64,000 bases of DNA from Antennarius striatus (taxonomy: Eukaryota; Chordata; Actinopteri; Lophiiformes; Antennariidae): positions 12,923,501 through 12,987,500 of the forward strand of contig NC_090796.1 in the NCBI RefSeq assembly GCF_040054535.1, written 5' to 3'. Position numbers and translations under genes: made by a program. Numbering within the stretch: the first letter of the stretch is position 1; every line of letters starts with the position of its first letter. The notes beneath the pieces are model-generated. The model saw only the letters and a program-made list of their open reading frames with translations, had not been told where the DNA came from and made no database searches. Positions 37,001-49,430 of the stretch are shown here, one piece after another.

Positions 37001-40000
37001 TGTTCCCGCTGAATCTGCACTGGAAAGGCCCACCAACCCCCCATCTGAAACCCGAGGAGGCTACATGTTGCTCTAACTCATGACCACAATGTTCACTATG
37101 TCAAACTCATGCAGTATATGCTTGTTGTTAAAATGCACTTCCTACATGGCGTAGTTTGGCCACGATGAAATCATCTCCTTGCAGCAGGATCATCATTTCT
37201 GCGGTGTTTCAGTGTAAATATTTGCACGTGTTTAAAGTCAAATGTGCCTATTGGGTACGTAACCCCTCCAACATAAATAACCATGTCTTGACATTGCGCC
37301 GATGTGGGTGGGCATGGCATGCCTGAAGCACAGTTCACAAATCAAACCTGATGTACAGCATTCATTTCACTTGGACATCAGTTTGGCGCTGGTAGCAGAC
37401 GGCTTCAAAAACCTGACATTATCATCAGAGCCATTATCACTTGTTTAAACAGCGACGACAACAACAACTCAGGAGTCCTGATACGATTGTAAAAAGATGC
37501 TAATGTACATATAACTGAAAAAAAAAATCACACCATGCATTTATTTGTGATTATTTTGCCTCGTGAAACTGTTTTTCTCCATCTCCGAATATTGGTTTTG
37601 TACTTATCCCGTCACCCATGAGACGATACTTCATAATATTGACTTCTATGCATTAGATATCAATACATTACTGACAAGCTCCTGCCAGTGATTAAATGTA
37701 GATACAGTGGAATGAAATAAATTGAGTAATTTTAAGGAGGAGAGGAAGAATTTACAAAGAAATGTATTTACAATGCTTAGAATAAAATTATTTTGTGCCT
37801 CAGTTCTACTTTATTTTCCCTTGCAGTCTTGTTTGGTTCCACTGAATCACTGAATTTCAGCATCGATTATGAGTAATACATCAGAATTACACTGTAAACC
37901 TCTGTTTCTACACCATGCTGAGGCGTTGACAAGCTTATTAAAGGCCGTGGAAAAGAAAAAATGTGATGAAGCCTGCTTTTGGTTTGGCCGTGTTTGCCAG
38001 GCTGTGGTGGGAGCAGGTGTTTGGACGCCGCCAGAATGAAGAGTGAGGACATCTCTCTTAATCGTTGTGTAAACGTTTCTCATTAGACCAACTTAACTGG
38101 AGCTCCAGACTCTCCGAGGTGGCTCCTGAAGATCGGCGCCCTGTCTGCGTCCCACCACAGCCCTGGTTCATAATCAACACGACATATGTTTATTCAAATC
38201 TCCGCATGGGGTGCGAAAGAGGGCTTCGAGAGTCACCACCCACGAAAGCTGTGAAAACAGAGGGTGGTAGAATTAAGTAAGGAAAGAGAGATAGGAGTGA
38301 TCCTGTTGAGCTCCAGATCCAGAAACAGAAAATATAACACATATTGCTCAGCGGAAATCACAGATAGCTCATGAAGTCTCGGTGAAGTGCAAATGTATTC
38401 CTCAGCAACCCTGAAACAAACAAGCTGCCACTTCCTTAGCCTATAATTAGCTGGTAATCAATGCTGGGTGGGTTTCTGTCCTGTCAGACATCCTCCAGCC
38501 ATCGTGGGGCAACACTAGACCTGCAGCTGTACTCTCAGGTCTCAGGTGACAATCCAACATAAAGAACGTTAAGCCATGTTTTCGGAAAGTGTTCCTTGCC
38601 TGTCAGGGTTGCCTAAATAAACAGCGAAATAGGATGCACTTGGGTAAAACTTTTCATACAAACCAAATCAGGCTACACTGCTTGAGTTTCTCACTCAACG
38701 TTTGAGGATATTTCGCAATAATGTGAGAAAAAGCTTTGGTTTGGTGTCACCTTCTAGACTCCCAGGGGAGTTTATGGATGCCTACATTAGCACATGAGAC
38801 ACCCTGAGAAATTTGCCACTTTCTCTGAGGGTTTGAGAAAGGGGAGTGTTGTGGTGGGACGTAATGGGACAGTGTGCACTCTCCTGTTGGCCTATGAACT
38901 CTCACTAACCCCTACAAACACAGAGAAAGTATGCGTAAGCTTAAGGCATAAGGCCCTGACACACTACTCTAGAAGTGACCTTTCAGCCTGAACATATCAA
39001 CAAATTAAACTTGATCTTCTTTTAATTAGCTTAGATCTCAAGGTTATCCCTTGCCCTTCGCCACTTTCAACTCTAATCTGGTAGAAGTTTGAATTTCAGT
39101 ATCTCTGCTCAGAATCTTTGTGACCTTAATGCTATATTTTCCTCCAGTGATTAACCAATCAGGTTTGCTTATCTGATAGGAACCTTTTTTTTGCGGCCAT
39201 CAGGCACTCAGCCATTACATTATGTGTTGTGATATCATCCTAAGGTCCTGTTTCAGCCAACCAGATATTAATATCCTAAAATGTGATTCATGCGCTGTGA
39301 CCTGTCGTCTTAAAGTTACATCAGCTGTATTTTCCACACTGGACTGATTCATGAGTTCAACACAATGATCACGGACTGGGCTCTATTTCAGATCTTTCAG
39401 AGAAATCAGCCAAAATCTTTTTAACTAATCATAAACCAAGTGACCCAACCTTTCACTCAATCTCCAGTCTGCTCTAAAATGACTAAGAAGAACTATTTAA
39501 AGTTCAAAATTGGGAATAATTTCTTACAAAATAACCAGCATAAAATTCACAATAGATTAATGTTAATACATTAATGTCATGAGGTTGAGGAATCAAATAA
39601 AGGAGTTGGATATGGCCTAAATATTAGTCCTTAATATGGGTCAAGCTCCTAAATACAGGATCCTACACTTCCCATAATGCAATGATTCCATGAGATCCAT
39701 TTTCCTCTTCGGAAAGTATACGTATCTTTCAAACTTTGTCGCCATACATTTTTAACACAGACTTTCTGAAATTAACATACGTATCCAGAGTCAAAGTCAT
39801 TCTGAGAACACATGAAAAGGTTTCCTTCAGTTGTTTGAATGTAGATTATTAATCCAGAACAAAGGAGGTCAATAGGAACAGTACATGACATAGGTTACAT
39901 TGCTTGTGAGTCGCAGCTTAAATTAAACCTGTACAGCCGGAGCTGTGCTGGGTTAAACTCATTGATACTCATATAGGTTCATTCATGCTGGGATCTGCAT

Positions 40001-41543
40001 CTGGGGCCCGTTCATCCATGGGAGGTCCCGCAGATGAATGTTCAACACTGGCAGCTTTATGTTTCTCAGACAGACAGCGCAGCACGTAGCTATGACAGAA
40101 CAGGGCAGCTGTGCACTTCCATGCATTCCTCTCCCCTGCTCTATGAACACAGATCAACGCACCCCCACCACCCCTATCGACCTCCCCCCACCTTTGCCAA
40201 GCTTCCATTCACCATGCCTCCCAACCCAAACCCTACACCCAACTCAGATGCAGACAGGCTGCCCATCTCAGCCGCCGTCCACTCGGCGTTCCCTGCAAGT
40301 ACATTAAGAAATCATCGCCCTTGTCAGGTTCAAGCTGACCCCACTATACTAAGTGCTACTGTCAGGGTCAGCTGGTGCAGGCTAGGAGGGCGCAGCTACT
40401 GTTGAAGATTCAATTACACCCAAACGAGAGCCCTATAGATGGGTGTGCATAGAGAGCATTATGGAATGTCTGTAAGGCCACACAGAGTTACAGCCAATTA
40501 AACGCTTGAGTTTCCTCACATAGACATTTTTCACCTTAGACTGAAATTGTGAATGACTGGCCCTGGTTGAACAATTGTGTACCGAATATTTTCACCAAGT
40601 GCATGCACTGGCTGGTAGATATTTTATGACAATATATTTAGTTATGTAAAGACTTAGTTTATGTTGACTAGCTGCTGCTTCACAGGTCTCTTCTATTTCT
40701 CTTGGAGTCCTGCAGCGATCTTTCTTCACAATCCAATTTTGCTTTCATCCACTAAAATCTGTAAAAAAAAAGCCCAACAGCTTTATGTGTTTTGTGTGAC
40801 CAAGTTAATACTAAGCTTAAGACAGATTTCATTAAAAACATAATAATGCTATATATTCCTTTTTACATACTTATTTTAGGGAGTGTGCTTCTGTCACAAT
40901 GCTGACCTCACTTCACCACATTATTTAAGGCGTAGGTGGATCCAGTCTTTATCCATCCGGGGTGGCAGCTGTGCATCAGCTGTGATTCTATATAGATGTT
41001 TGTTATAATATCTAATTACCAGACCATAAATCCTGCTGGAAAAAGTGTCACGTGGCATACATTTTTTTAAACTGTCTTTTACTTCCATAAACAATTCAAT
41101 CTCATGCCGGTTCAGTGATGTCTTCTCTCTCCCCCTTAATCTGACAGATACCTGAGAAATGAATGGAAATTCATTCTTGGAGATACTGTAATTTAACTGA
41201 TGGAATTTAGACAATGTTGGTGAGAAACCAGCAGAAATAAGAGATGTTAAACTGCATCACATCACATTTCATGGAGTGACAGAAGTGCTTGGTCACTGTT
41301 TCTGCTGCATAATTCAGTCAACCTGAGCCTGATGAAGTCATAGCGAGCAGCCACATAGATTCCGACTCGATTGTCCTTGCTGTCACATTGACCCACTTGG
41401 CCACTTTTCCTCGCCTTAAACTATATTCCCTCTACCTCTGCCAGGTGTGGGATATATTTAGTCACTGCCATGAAGCCCTGCTGGAGACGAATACTTTATT
41501 GCAGTGGCAAAGACGAGAAAGGCAGAGAAAGGATGGTGTAAGG
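34031..41543. other. tbx21 upstream intergenic, part 1
   Basis: No gene is recognised. It holds a (GTTT)n tract (34777-34809), a GC-richer block at about 35590-35900, and a C-rich block at 40150-40310. The rest is AT-rich sequence without a clear element. A perfect 12-base palindrome, AGCTGATCAGCT, occurs near 35883. Open frames up to 123 codons overlap the C-rich block on opposite strands, as expected from composition alone. Confidence 0.5.
34777..34809. repeat. (GTTT)n microsatellite
   Basis: Eight GTTT units upstream of tbx21. Confidence 0.9.
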
Positions 41544-42031
41544 CAGGGGTGTCCGACTTATTTTCACCAAGGGCCACATCAGCATAATAGCTGTCCTCAA
41601 AGGGCCAGATGTAACTAATAAATATAAATAAATATAACTCAGTGTAATGTAAAATAAATGTAATTGCTCTGAATTTATTACTTATTCAAGTTAGGCAGAA
41701 AAAATACATTTGCTTGTTGCTCTGTTATAACAAAAATCTTTTAATTTGTTAGATTATGATACCCACATGAGTTCAACAACCAAGGATCAAACTATCCAAG
41801 TGAACAAAGGAAAATAACAGGAAGAAAAAGTTAAGACATTAACTTTGTTCAAAATCTTTTTGTCAGATTTAAAAAAGGGTTAATTACTGCATTTTGGGTA
41901 ATGTAGTTTTTGGTCAAAGCACACTTTTGACCTTTATTTTTAAACTCTCTGACCTTTTGTGCTCTTGCGGGCCACATAAAATGTTGTGGCGGGCCACATT
42001 TGGCCCTCAAGCCTTGAGTTTGACGCATGTG
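41544..42031. mobile_element. non-autonomous hAT transposon with 8-bp target duplication
   Basis: The left end reads CAGGGGTGTCCGACTT...GGGCCACAT. The right end, read in reverse, is CACATGCGTCAAACTC..GGGCCAAATGTGGCCC, the familiar hAT/Charlie-type terminal pattern. Flanks are GTGTAAGG (41536-41543) and GTGCAAGG (42032-42039), a 7/8 match for the 8-bp duplication made by hAT insertion. The 488-bp interior is AT-rich with no transposase frame. Confidence 0.85.
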
Positions 42032-43859
42032 GTGCAAGGATTCACCAAATGTTTTGAATTCTCCATCAAAATCTGTACACTGATGGTTGCATGTGACTCA
42101 AAGGGGAGGGGGGTGTTTGGGTTAGGGTCAGGGTTAGCTTTAAAGCATGCTTTCAGCTATTTGTTACGGTGAACTTAAAACCTTGGCCCCTTCTTTCAGC
42201 CTGACACTGTTTGATGAACACCGCCCGAGAAGGTGCGGCAGAAGATGACTTTTGAAGGGAATCTGATCTGAATGCTGTGTTAAAATAATCCTGCCCCCTT
42301 TGCTCCTTCACATCCTACAAGCCTGATGCTGGGGGCCTCGATATTACAATCACTGTAATGAAACGGAAATTGATTGAATGATTGGCAGCTTGAGACATGA
42401 TGAATGACCTGAGCCCCCGATTTAATACACAAATACTTTGATGGACAGATTGTTCTGGGTTATGTGGAGCCAATGGAAAGTACAACAGGGTTTAAGCAAA
42501 AGAGGCTGAGGTGTGTGTGTGTGTGTGTGTGTTTGAGTGTGATATAGCCTAAGCGGCAGGATGCAGAGGGGCAATGCTTGGGGAGTTGGACACAACAAAT
42601 GAAGGTGGGGGGCGTGATGGTATCGAGGGGGTGCAGCCTATGCATGTGGGTGTCAGGATTCCGATCAGACACGTTTAGCTGGACCAGGTAGCTCAGAGCA
42701 ATGTTCCAGCTGACAACAACTTGCCATCCAGAGGTCTTGCCTGCCGCCGCCACCACTTAAGCCCTCTGATATATCACGGTCCTATCAGTCCAGTGCTATC
42801 TGTATCAATCATGTAAAATCATTTATTTTTAGTGGGATGTGGCCTCTCGCCCTCCTTGCTGCCCTCTTGCCCACTGCGGGCCCCGTCTGCCTTGGAGCCC
42901 TTCACTAATGAGTGTCAATCTTGAGGGCTGTGGCACTTTTACTGCAGACACCTCCCCTGACAAACGCAGGGCTTGAGTCAACATGAATCATGCAAATAGA
43001 CGGCAGCAAAAGTGACAGCAGTGCCATCCGCCGCCAAACCCCTGCCTCCTCTCCTCCCCAGCCGTTTAAAAGTTTGTTCATAAAAGACCGAACATCTTTT
43101 TTGCCTTTGATGCAGTTTCAGTGTTTTATGTAGGTTTCAGAAATAATAAAAAAATCAAGTGCGCGTCTTGAATTAATCCTTATTTATCATACTGTGGCAC
43201 TACATTTACATGTATGCAATATGCATACGAAATATTGCCTGATAAAAATAGATGCTGTTTTCTAATCTCATCATGCAACGTGTCCTATCCATGATACGAT
43301 ACAACGACCTCACCATCACTGCCATAACTTGAGCTGAACTGTTCAGGTTGCAAACAAATGGTTTGCTCCACTCTTAGCAAAAAGGGAAAAAAGAAAAAAA
43401 GAAAAACCATGAAGCATCCTCCAGAATCCTCTAAATCCACCCCAGCTATCTCAAACCCTCACAACAAGCTCACTCCACTCACTGGTTGAAATCTACCCTT
43501 ATCATATCCAGAGTCTGAGAGCCCCTTGTCAGCACCTCTACCACCGTCCTGTTAACTGCTGTTCTCAACAGTACAACCCCTCCCCATGAGCAGCGTTCAC
43601 CCCATGCTGTACATCCAGCTCTCCTGTTCACCGTAATAAAATGTCCCCTTCTTCTTGACCCTAGAAGCTGTCAACTTCTTGTCCTGCAGTCTGCTGCAGA
43701 GGCCCATACCTTCTAACACCATATTTAAGCTAAGATAATCACTGTCAAAAAACATGTAAACTCCCATGTAATCCATCAATCAGCATGTGAACTCCCCTCC
43801 CCCCACTTCAGATTATACTGTACATATTTTGTCTCCTACTGATTGCTGCAATCTTTTCA

Positions 43860-44040
43860 TTCATAAAGAAGATTGACTGGAGGAAATATCACTCCTCCAA
43901 TTCCTCATGCAGATATGCTGGATTTTTACAATTTGGACAGATAATCCACCATCATAAAGTCTACTTTCACAGCTATGCAGACGACACACAGCTGTACCCA
44001 TCGTTGAAATCGTCAGACAGCACTCATTTTACTTTAAATA
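43860..44040 (+). mobile_element. LINE reverse-transcriptase relic
   Basis: At 43956-44024 the frame reads KVYFHSYADDTQLYPSLK, containing the YADD catalytic core and the TQLY continuation typical of the L2/CR1/Rex1 group of fish non-LTR elements. Flanking bases on the 5' side (TCCTCCAATTCCTCATGCAG) may belong to it, but frames are broken. It is a short, inactive fragment. Confidence 0.7.
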
Positions 44041-44349
44041 TCTAGGTGGGAAAAAAATTTATGTCACCTTCTGTCGAACATTTAAATCATTGCCCCCCAC
44101 AGAATTCAGTTTGCATATCTCTATTGTGGAATTCCATTTGATCCAATATAGTCATAATGATTTGAACTCAATGAAAGGTATCTGGATATCTGTGTTATAA
44201 TGGACCTTTGTCTCAGTGGTTATAAATAAATTTGCTTGAATGTGTATGTGTCCATCCTCTGTGTTCCTTTGATTCTTGGGATGTTGGTGTATTCTAGTAA
44301 CCAGGCGGACGTCAGAGATCTATTCTGGATTCCCGTTGCAACAGCCGGG

Positions 44350-44355
44350 CAGCAA

Positions 44356-44387
<32 letters not shown>

Positions 44388-44388
44388 G
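44350..44388. repeat. (CAG)n microsatellite with CAA interruptions
   Basis: About 13 CAG/CAA units. All three frames are open across it, but no flanking exon, splice site or known protein is recognisable. Confidence 0.9.
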
Positions 44389-46453
44389 GGGGAAGGAATG
44401 CCGTCTGTCCGGAGTCTGGGGCAGAATGATCGTTGATCTCGTCGGAGGAAGCGGAGATCACGGCTCTCCTGTTTCACGAATTGTGGAGGAGACAGAGGGA
44501 GACAAGTGAGGAGAGAAAAGGGGGAGTTGAACTGGAAGGAAGAGCAAGAGTGGTGCTGGTGCTGGGGGACTGAGGACATTTGGTTTGGTGCCAGTCGAGC
44601 TGGCTTTCTGGCATGCCGCATTCCACGAGATCAACACCACAGTATTTCCTTTCACCTCCAACACACATCCACCAACCTAAAGCCCCAACCCCCCAGCACT
44701 GCGTTCTTTAGAAAGTCTTTATTTAACAAGAAAACAAAGCATAATGTGTTATTATCGATATGACAAACACAGATCACAGATTGTGTTCCAGTTTGGAGCA
44801 GCAGAGATGATCTGACCTTGTCTGACGATCTTGACAACTTCCGCAAGAAAAGCATTGGGACATTTGAAGCTAACTCGATTTGCTGTACAGGTAGTCCTCA
44901 ACATACAAACACAATTGGTTCGGATGTATGAACTGTATCCTGAAATTCATCTGCGGTTCATTAATATTAAATTTATGCAAAGTTTTGCTGTGAATTTTAT
45001 ATTCAAAAATAACTAACTGCTACTCAGGTGGATTATACGGTTTTAGATGGATCCATATCAATTTTTCACAGCTCTTTGTCTAATGAGCTTTATCCTAATG
45101 TAAACATTTAAGCCCAGAAAGCCAACTTCTTTCTGTACTCGACTCTTCTCGAGCAGGATGACTAAAACGACCTGCTGCTCAGGCAGGAGGACGTAACACG
45201 GCGGAAATGCCACAAATGACGCCATAGTTGCTGTCAAAATTTCAATTTCAGACCTGATTTTTTTTTTTCCTGTGGAACATCAATGCACACTAATGACTCA
45301 CAAGGCAAGAACAGAAGTGACATTTTGAAATGACATTTTTAACTTCAGGGAATGTTTTGTGCCTGGTGTTACATCTTGGCTCTCTACCATCCCAACTTAC
45401 AGTCACGTATGTAAGGAAATATTATTTGTGTAACTTCCAGATCAAAAACCCCAGAAACTGCACCATGTCTAACTTACTGTGTGTGTTGACTGTACTTTAC
45501 ACCAAACAAATACACTTAACCTGCTTTGACAGTTTCCAGTCTGTGCTTCAGATCTGGTTTCTAACTAACATAGTGATGCTCATGTGAGCAAGCTTAGTGT
45601 GAAAACCATCACATCCCTTCAGACCTTTGCATTTTTTGTCATTTATGTGTTCTGCGTAGTGCATTTTAATAATAGTGTGACTAAAAACACTAACAGCAGG
45701 TGGAGACCAATGAGCTCCACTCTAGGAAGTATTTATCTTTGGCCATTTATCTTTGGCCATCGTAGGTGTGTGGCCAGTCAGACAGACCTGTGGGATGTAT
45801 TACCATGAAGGGGGAGGCTGGAGCATGAATCATATATATTTCTGTGGTACCATGACTTCTGCTCTGATGGTTGACATCTGTGGTATTTTTAAAAAAACTT
45901 TTGAAAGGAGTCTCAACAACCGGAAATGTGGTGGAAAATATTAACACTCTCATCAGAATAAAAATTTAATGCCTTTGGTGACTCCCTTTGTCTTTATCTA
46001 GTGCTGATTTAGGCTAGATAAATAATCTAAATCATTGTTTTAGCTATACATTGTATTTTGCAATAATTAGCAATTGTTAGCAAGCTAAAAGGCTAAATTG
46101 GAAGGACAAGGTTAACATCAGGTTGCGATCTGTTAGGGGGGAATTTAGGCTCATAGTGCCTTACATTAACTTAAAATTAAATAGACCTGGTGATATTTTA
46201 TTTTTACATGATTTAAAAAACATCTCCCCTCTGTTTTTTGTTGTTGTTTTTTTTGACAAATTGCACCTGGTTAACGTCATACGTGTTTACCATTGTTACA
46301 GTATTGTATAGATTAGATTACAAATGTGATATGCAACACTATATCATAAGTAGTCTGTTTTATTGAATACACTTTTTTCCCTGATTCAGTGTGTATGTGT
46401 TTGCATGCGTGTGTGTTCATATATACATGTGTGCATATTTATGACTCAGTGTA

Positions 46454-46456
<3 letters not shown>

Positions 46457-46494
<38 letters not shown>
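46457..46494. repeat. (TG)n microsatellite
   Basis: A perfect TG tract, preceded by a looser TGTGTATGTG region from about 46386. Confidence 0.92.
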
Positions 46495-46496
<2 letters not shown>

Positions 46497-47792
46497 ACGT
46501 ATGTGTGTGTCCCCTTGTGTGAGTGCTGGACTGTCTGTCATCTCAGGTTAAGCTGATGCCGAGTGGCCACACCTCAGGGGTGTGCAGGCCTGCGAGGCGG
46601 GCTCCCTCTCATCAGCAGCATTAGGTCGTCGTGGGTGATGGCTGCTGACCGGGGGCGGAACATTGGCTGTGACGTTTGGCCGGTGTTGAGCACCAATAAC
46701 GCCAGGTTGTGGGCTCACTTCCCGCCAGCAGCAGCCCTCACTCTCCTGCTGTCAAATACTAAGTGGCGATGGCAAAGATGGCACTTTAGGTAATTTGTGC
46801 TGTATCTCATCAAGGACATCCTGTTAAAATGCCCCATTTCTCTGAGTCATAGGCCACAGAGGAGATGGATGAGAGGGAGGGAACGTCGGAAAAGTAGTTT
46901 AAACAAAACTTTTGAGACGGAACCAAAGGCTGATTTTTATATCATAGAATTTAGGTTTAATGCTCATGGCTTTTTATATTTATTTGATCAGCTACAGTAG
47001 TATTTGCCAAAATTAAAGCAATGATCTTGAAAAGTGGCAACATTGTCAAAAAAAATATTAAAAAAAAAAAGTTCTAAATTTAATAATTCTGGAAATCTTT
47101 ATGATTTCTTTAATAGATTATATCTGGTTCCCAGAATGAGCTTTGAAACATTGACCAAGTGGGCTGCGAACGTCCTAGCAAGATGATTAAAAAAAAAGCC
47201 TGTTGGTTACTTGTTCAGTTTACAGTAATTTTACAATAAAAAATCATCCAGGTAAAAATACAGACGGGTGAAGGATCTTTGAATGGAGATATTTGGCTCT
47301 GTGTGGGGAGACCAGCAGTGGCAGCAGGTGCACTATAGGGAAGAACAACAGGGAAGCAGGGCCACCACCAGGAAATGACCCCTGCCAGAAACAACAATGA
47401 AAAAGCCAGTGTTTTGGAGCCTTGAAAATATGAAGTGACAAAGGTTGCCCTTTGTGAAGGAATTGACATGGTAGGAGGCTGACACCGTGCACCCTCTAGG
47501 GGTTGATCTTCCAGTCAGGATAAAATGCCAGAACTAGGTCAGCATGAAGGCAGGAAGGGGGTGAAGGGAAGATGGGATGGATTCTTAATATTAAGAAAAA
47601 ATGTGGTAGTTTATTTGAGAGTCCTTCACCTCAAGCCGAATAGAATTCTCAATCAATCAAAAACACAGTTATCATCTATTCACCTACCAAAGTCACAGCT
47701 AGCTGGTTGTTTAGGGTAGTTAATCACAGAATTGTGTTTTCAGGTGTAATTTAAATGTCAGGATGTTAGCCATGAAAAAGTAGAGACAAATA

Positions 47793-48119
47793 TGTCACGG
47801 TTCGGCGTGGCAGTGCTGCTATGTAGCAGGGAGAGGCCAAGCTGGTGGGTGGAGCCACGGCTCCACACCTGAGACTCATCCACACACCATGGTGATCATC
47901 TCACCTGAACTTGTTTTGAGCTAATGACTCTAAGGCTTTTTAAGCCTGGCTCAATGAGAGTTCAGAGTTGGTTCATTGCTCATGTTTGGCTCCTGGTAGG
48001 CTGTCCTGATTCTTAGTTTCTTGTCTGTCTAGAGAATTTTTATGTTTGTTAATAAATCATGGAATGAAGATTTGCTTTTGGTGTCCTGCACTTGGGTCCA
48101 TATTCCACCTCACGTGACA
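47793..48119. mobile_element. solo-LTR-like element with 5-bp target duplication
   Basis: A 327-bp unit starts TGTCACGG and ends CACGTGACA, with a perfect 7-base inverted end (TGTCACG/CGTGACA). It is flanked on both sides by AAATA (47788-47792 and 48120-48124). It contains an AATAAA (about 48051) shortly before its end, as LTR R regions do. Landmarks such as GGGTGGAGCCACGGCTCCACACCTG and CCTGCACTTGGGTCCATATTCC recur in teleost genomes. The TG..CA termini and 5-bp duplication favour a solo LTR, although a DNA transposon is possible. Confidence 0.65.
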
Positions 48120-49306
48120 AAATATGTGGAAATACCAACTCTTTGAAAAGATCACAGTAAGGATCATCTGCCAGTACGACTGATGGCAATCTAACTTGAA
48201 TACCTCTTAGTAAATGCTGAAGATTGTTCCAAGCACAAGAAGTTAGATGACATCTAAATGTATAATTTACACAAATTTTTTTGGCCAGATATATAATGCT
48301 GTTAAACACAGTTACTAAAAAGTATTATTTTGCCTAAACATAGCAAAAAGTAAACCAGACTGTGCGTGAACTACAGTTTTGTTGTAAAAAGACATTGGTG
48401 TCAAAAATACATTTTACAGGAATAACGTTGTGGATATACTTTACAAAATGACAAAAGTGAGAATGAATTGTATAAAAATGACCTCATAATCCAGATAAAG
48501 GAAGAGTTTCCAATAAATTACCTTTTGCAAAATGTTTTTAAATTAACATGATTTAGAAATGATAGCTCATTAATAAAGGAGGTGAATCATGAAGCATTAA
48601 GTGACGTTGAACTCTGAATGTTTTTTGCTGGTTGATGTTAACTATTGGAGTTAACTGAGAAACTCAATAAAATCCAACATTCATCAAACATGAAGGGGCG
48701 TGTCAGACTCTTAATGACGAGGAAGTGAAATCAGTGTGGTGGAATACCTCAGTGGATTAAAGCTTGGCTTAGCCAAGAGAAGATTGATTCAACAGCGGTA
48801 GAGATGTCAAATTTCCATTACGGTATTACAATATTTTATCTATTATGTGTTGTTTTCATATCCTGTTAGTGTTTCTGGTAAGTCTTAGGCAATAGTATGT
48901 TAGTATTTAGAGTAGTAATGACATCTAAATGATTGAAATTGAATAAAAAACAACTTACAAACAATTCAACTTATAGGAACCTCTAGGAAGCAATTATGTT
49001 TGTATATTGAGGACTACCTGTATTCAGTATTGTCCAAATTTTGATTTGCCAGTGAAAAATGTTAAATGATAACAGTAACCTGTAAAACTAGATATAAATA
49101 CTTTCAGCCCATTTTAGACCAAATGCATGCAGAAAAAAGTTCTTATCTGGGGACACAGGATCCAGCGTCAGGGATGAGCAAAAGCAGCAAAGACAACAAC
49201 TGGGCTGATCCCCCCCCCCCACCTCCAGAGGGACAGGGTTTGTTGGTCCAAGCACCGTCAGCCGACCCCCCCTCTGGCCCCTGTTTGTCACGAGCTGACC
49301 CTTCCA

Positions 49307-49430
49307 TTTAATTAATTAAAATTAGCATCTGTCCCCTTGGCATTGACTTGTTACGTCAGATAGAATCAGCTTTCATATCAGCTGGCCCCCAGGGGCCGCG
49401 GTCCTTAACGAGGCCCCAGACCCTAATTAG
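49307..49430. promoter_or_regulatory. candidate enhancer: homeodomain-type motif cluster
   Basis: A perfect 14-base palindrome TTTAATTAATTAAA (49307-49320) is followed by ATTAG, then GC-rich text, then CCTAATTAG at 49419-49427. Dense TAATTA cores beside GC-rich sequence are typical of conserved noncoding elements. Conservation cannot be judged here. Confidence 0.3.

Larger units (their letters stand above)
42032..44887. other. tbx21 upstream intergenic, part 2
   Basis: Contains a short (TG)n tract (42511-42531), a GC-richer block with an octamer motif (42790-43060), a LINE reverse-transcriptase relic (about 43860-44040) and a (CAG)n tract (44350-44388). No gene is recognised. Confidence 0.5.
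44888..49020. mobile_element. possible 4.1-kb Tc/mariner-like element (inverted ends, TA flanks)
   Basis: The left end reads CAGGTAGTCCTCAACATACA and the right end, in reverse, CAGGTAGTCCTCAATATACA. Similarity continues as AAC(A)AATTG.TTC for about 33 bases. Both ends are flanked by TA (44886-44887 and 49021-49022), as expected for the Tc/mariner superfamily. The interior holds a TG microsatellite, a GC-richer block and a solo-LTR-like insertion. No transposase frame is recognisable. Two separate small relics in opposite orientation are an alternative. Confidence 0.5.

Noticed and set aside
40034..40405. 123-codon plus-strand frame in a C-rich block
   Set aside because: Overlapping open frames on other frames and strand, Pro/His-rich composition and no splice context point to composition bias.
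42116..42137. Telomere-like GGGTTAGGGTCAGGGTTAG
   Set aside because: Too short and imperfect to be an interstitial telomere. Such text is common in fish noncoding DNA.
48720..48800. tRNA-like text CCTCAGTGGATTAAAGC...GATTGATTCAAC
   Set aside because: A and B boxes are too degenerate and no stems pair well. At most it is a very old SINE relic.
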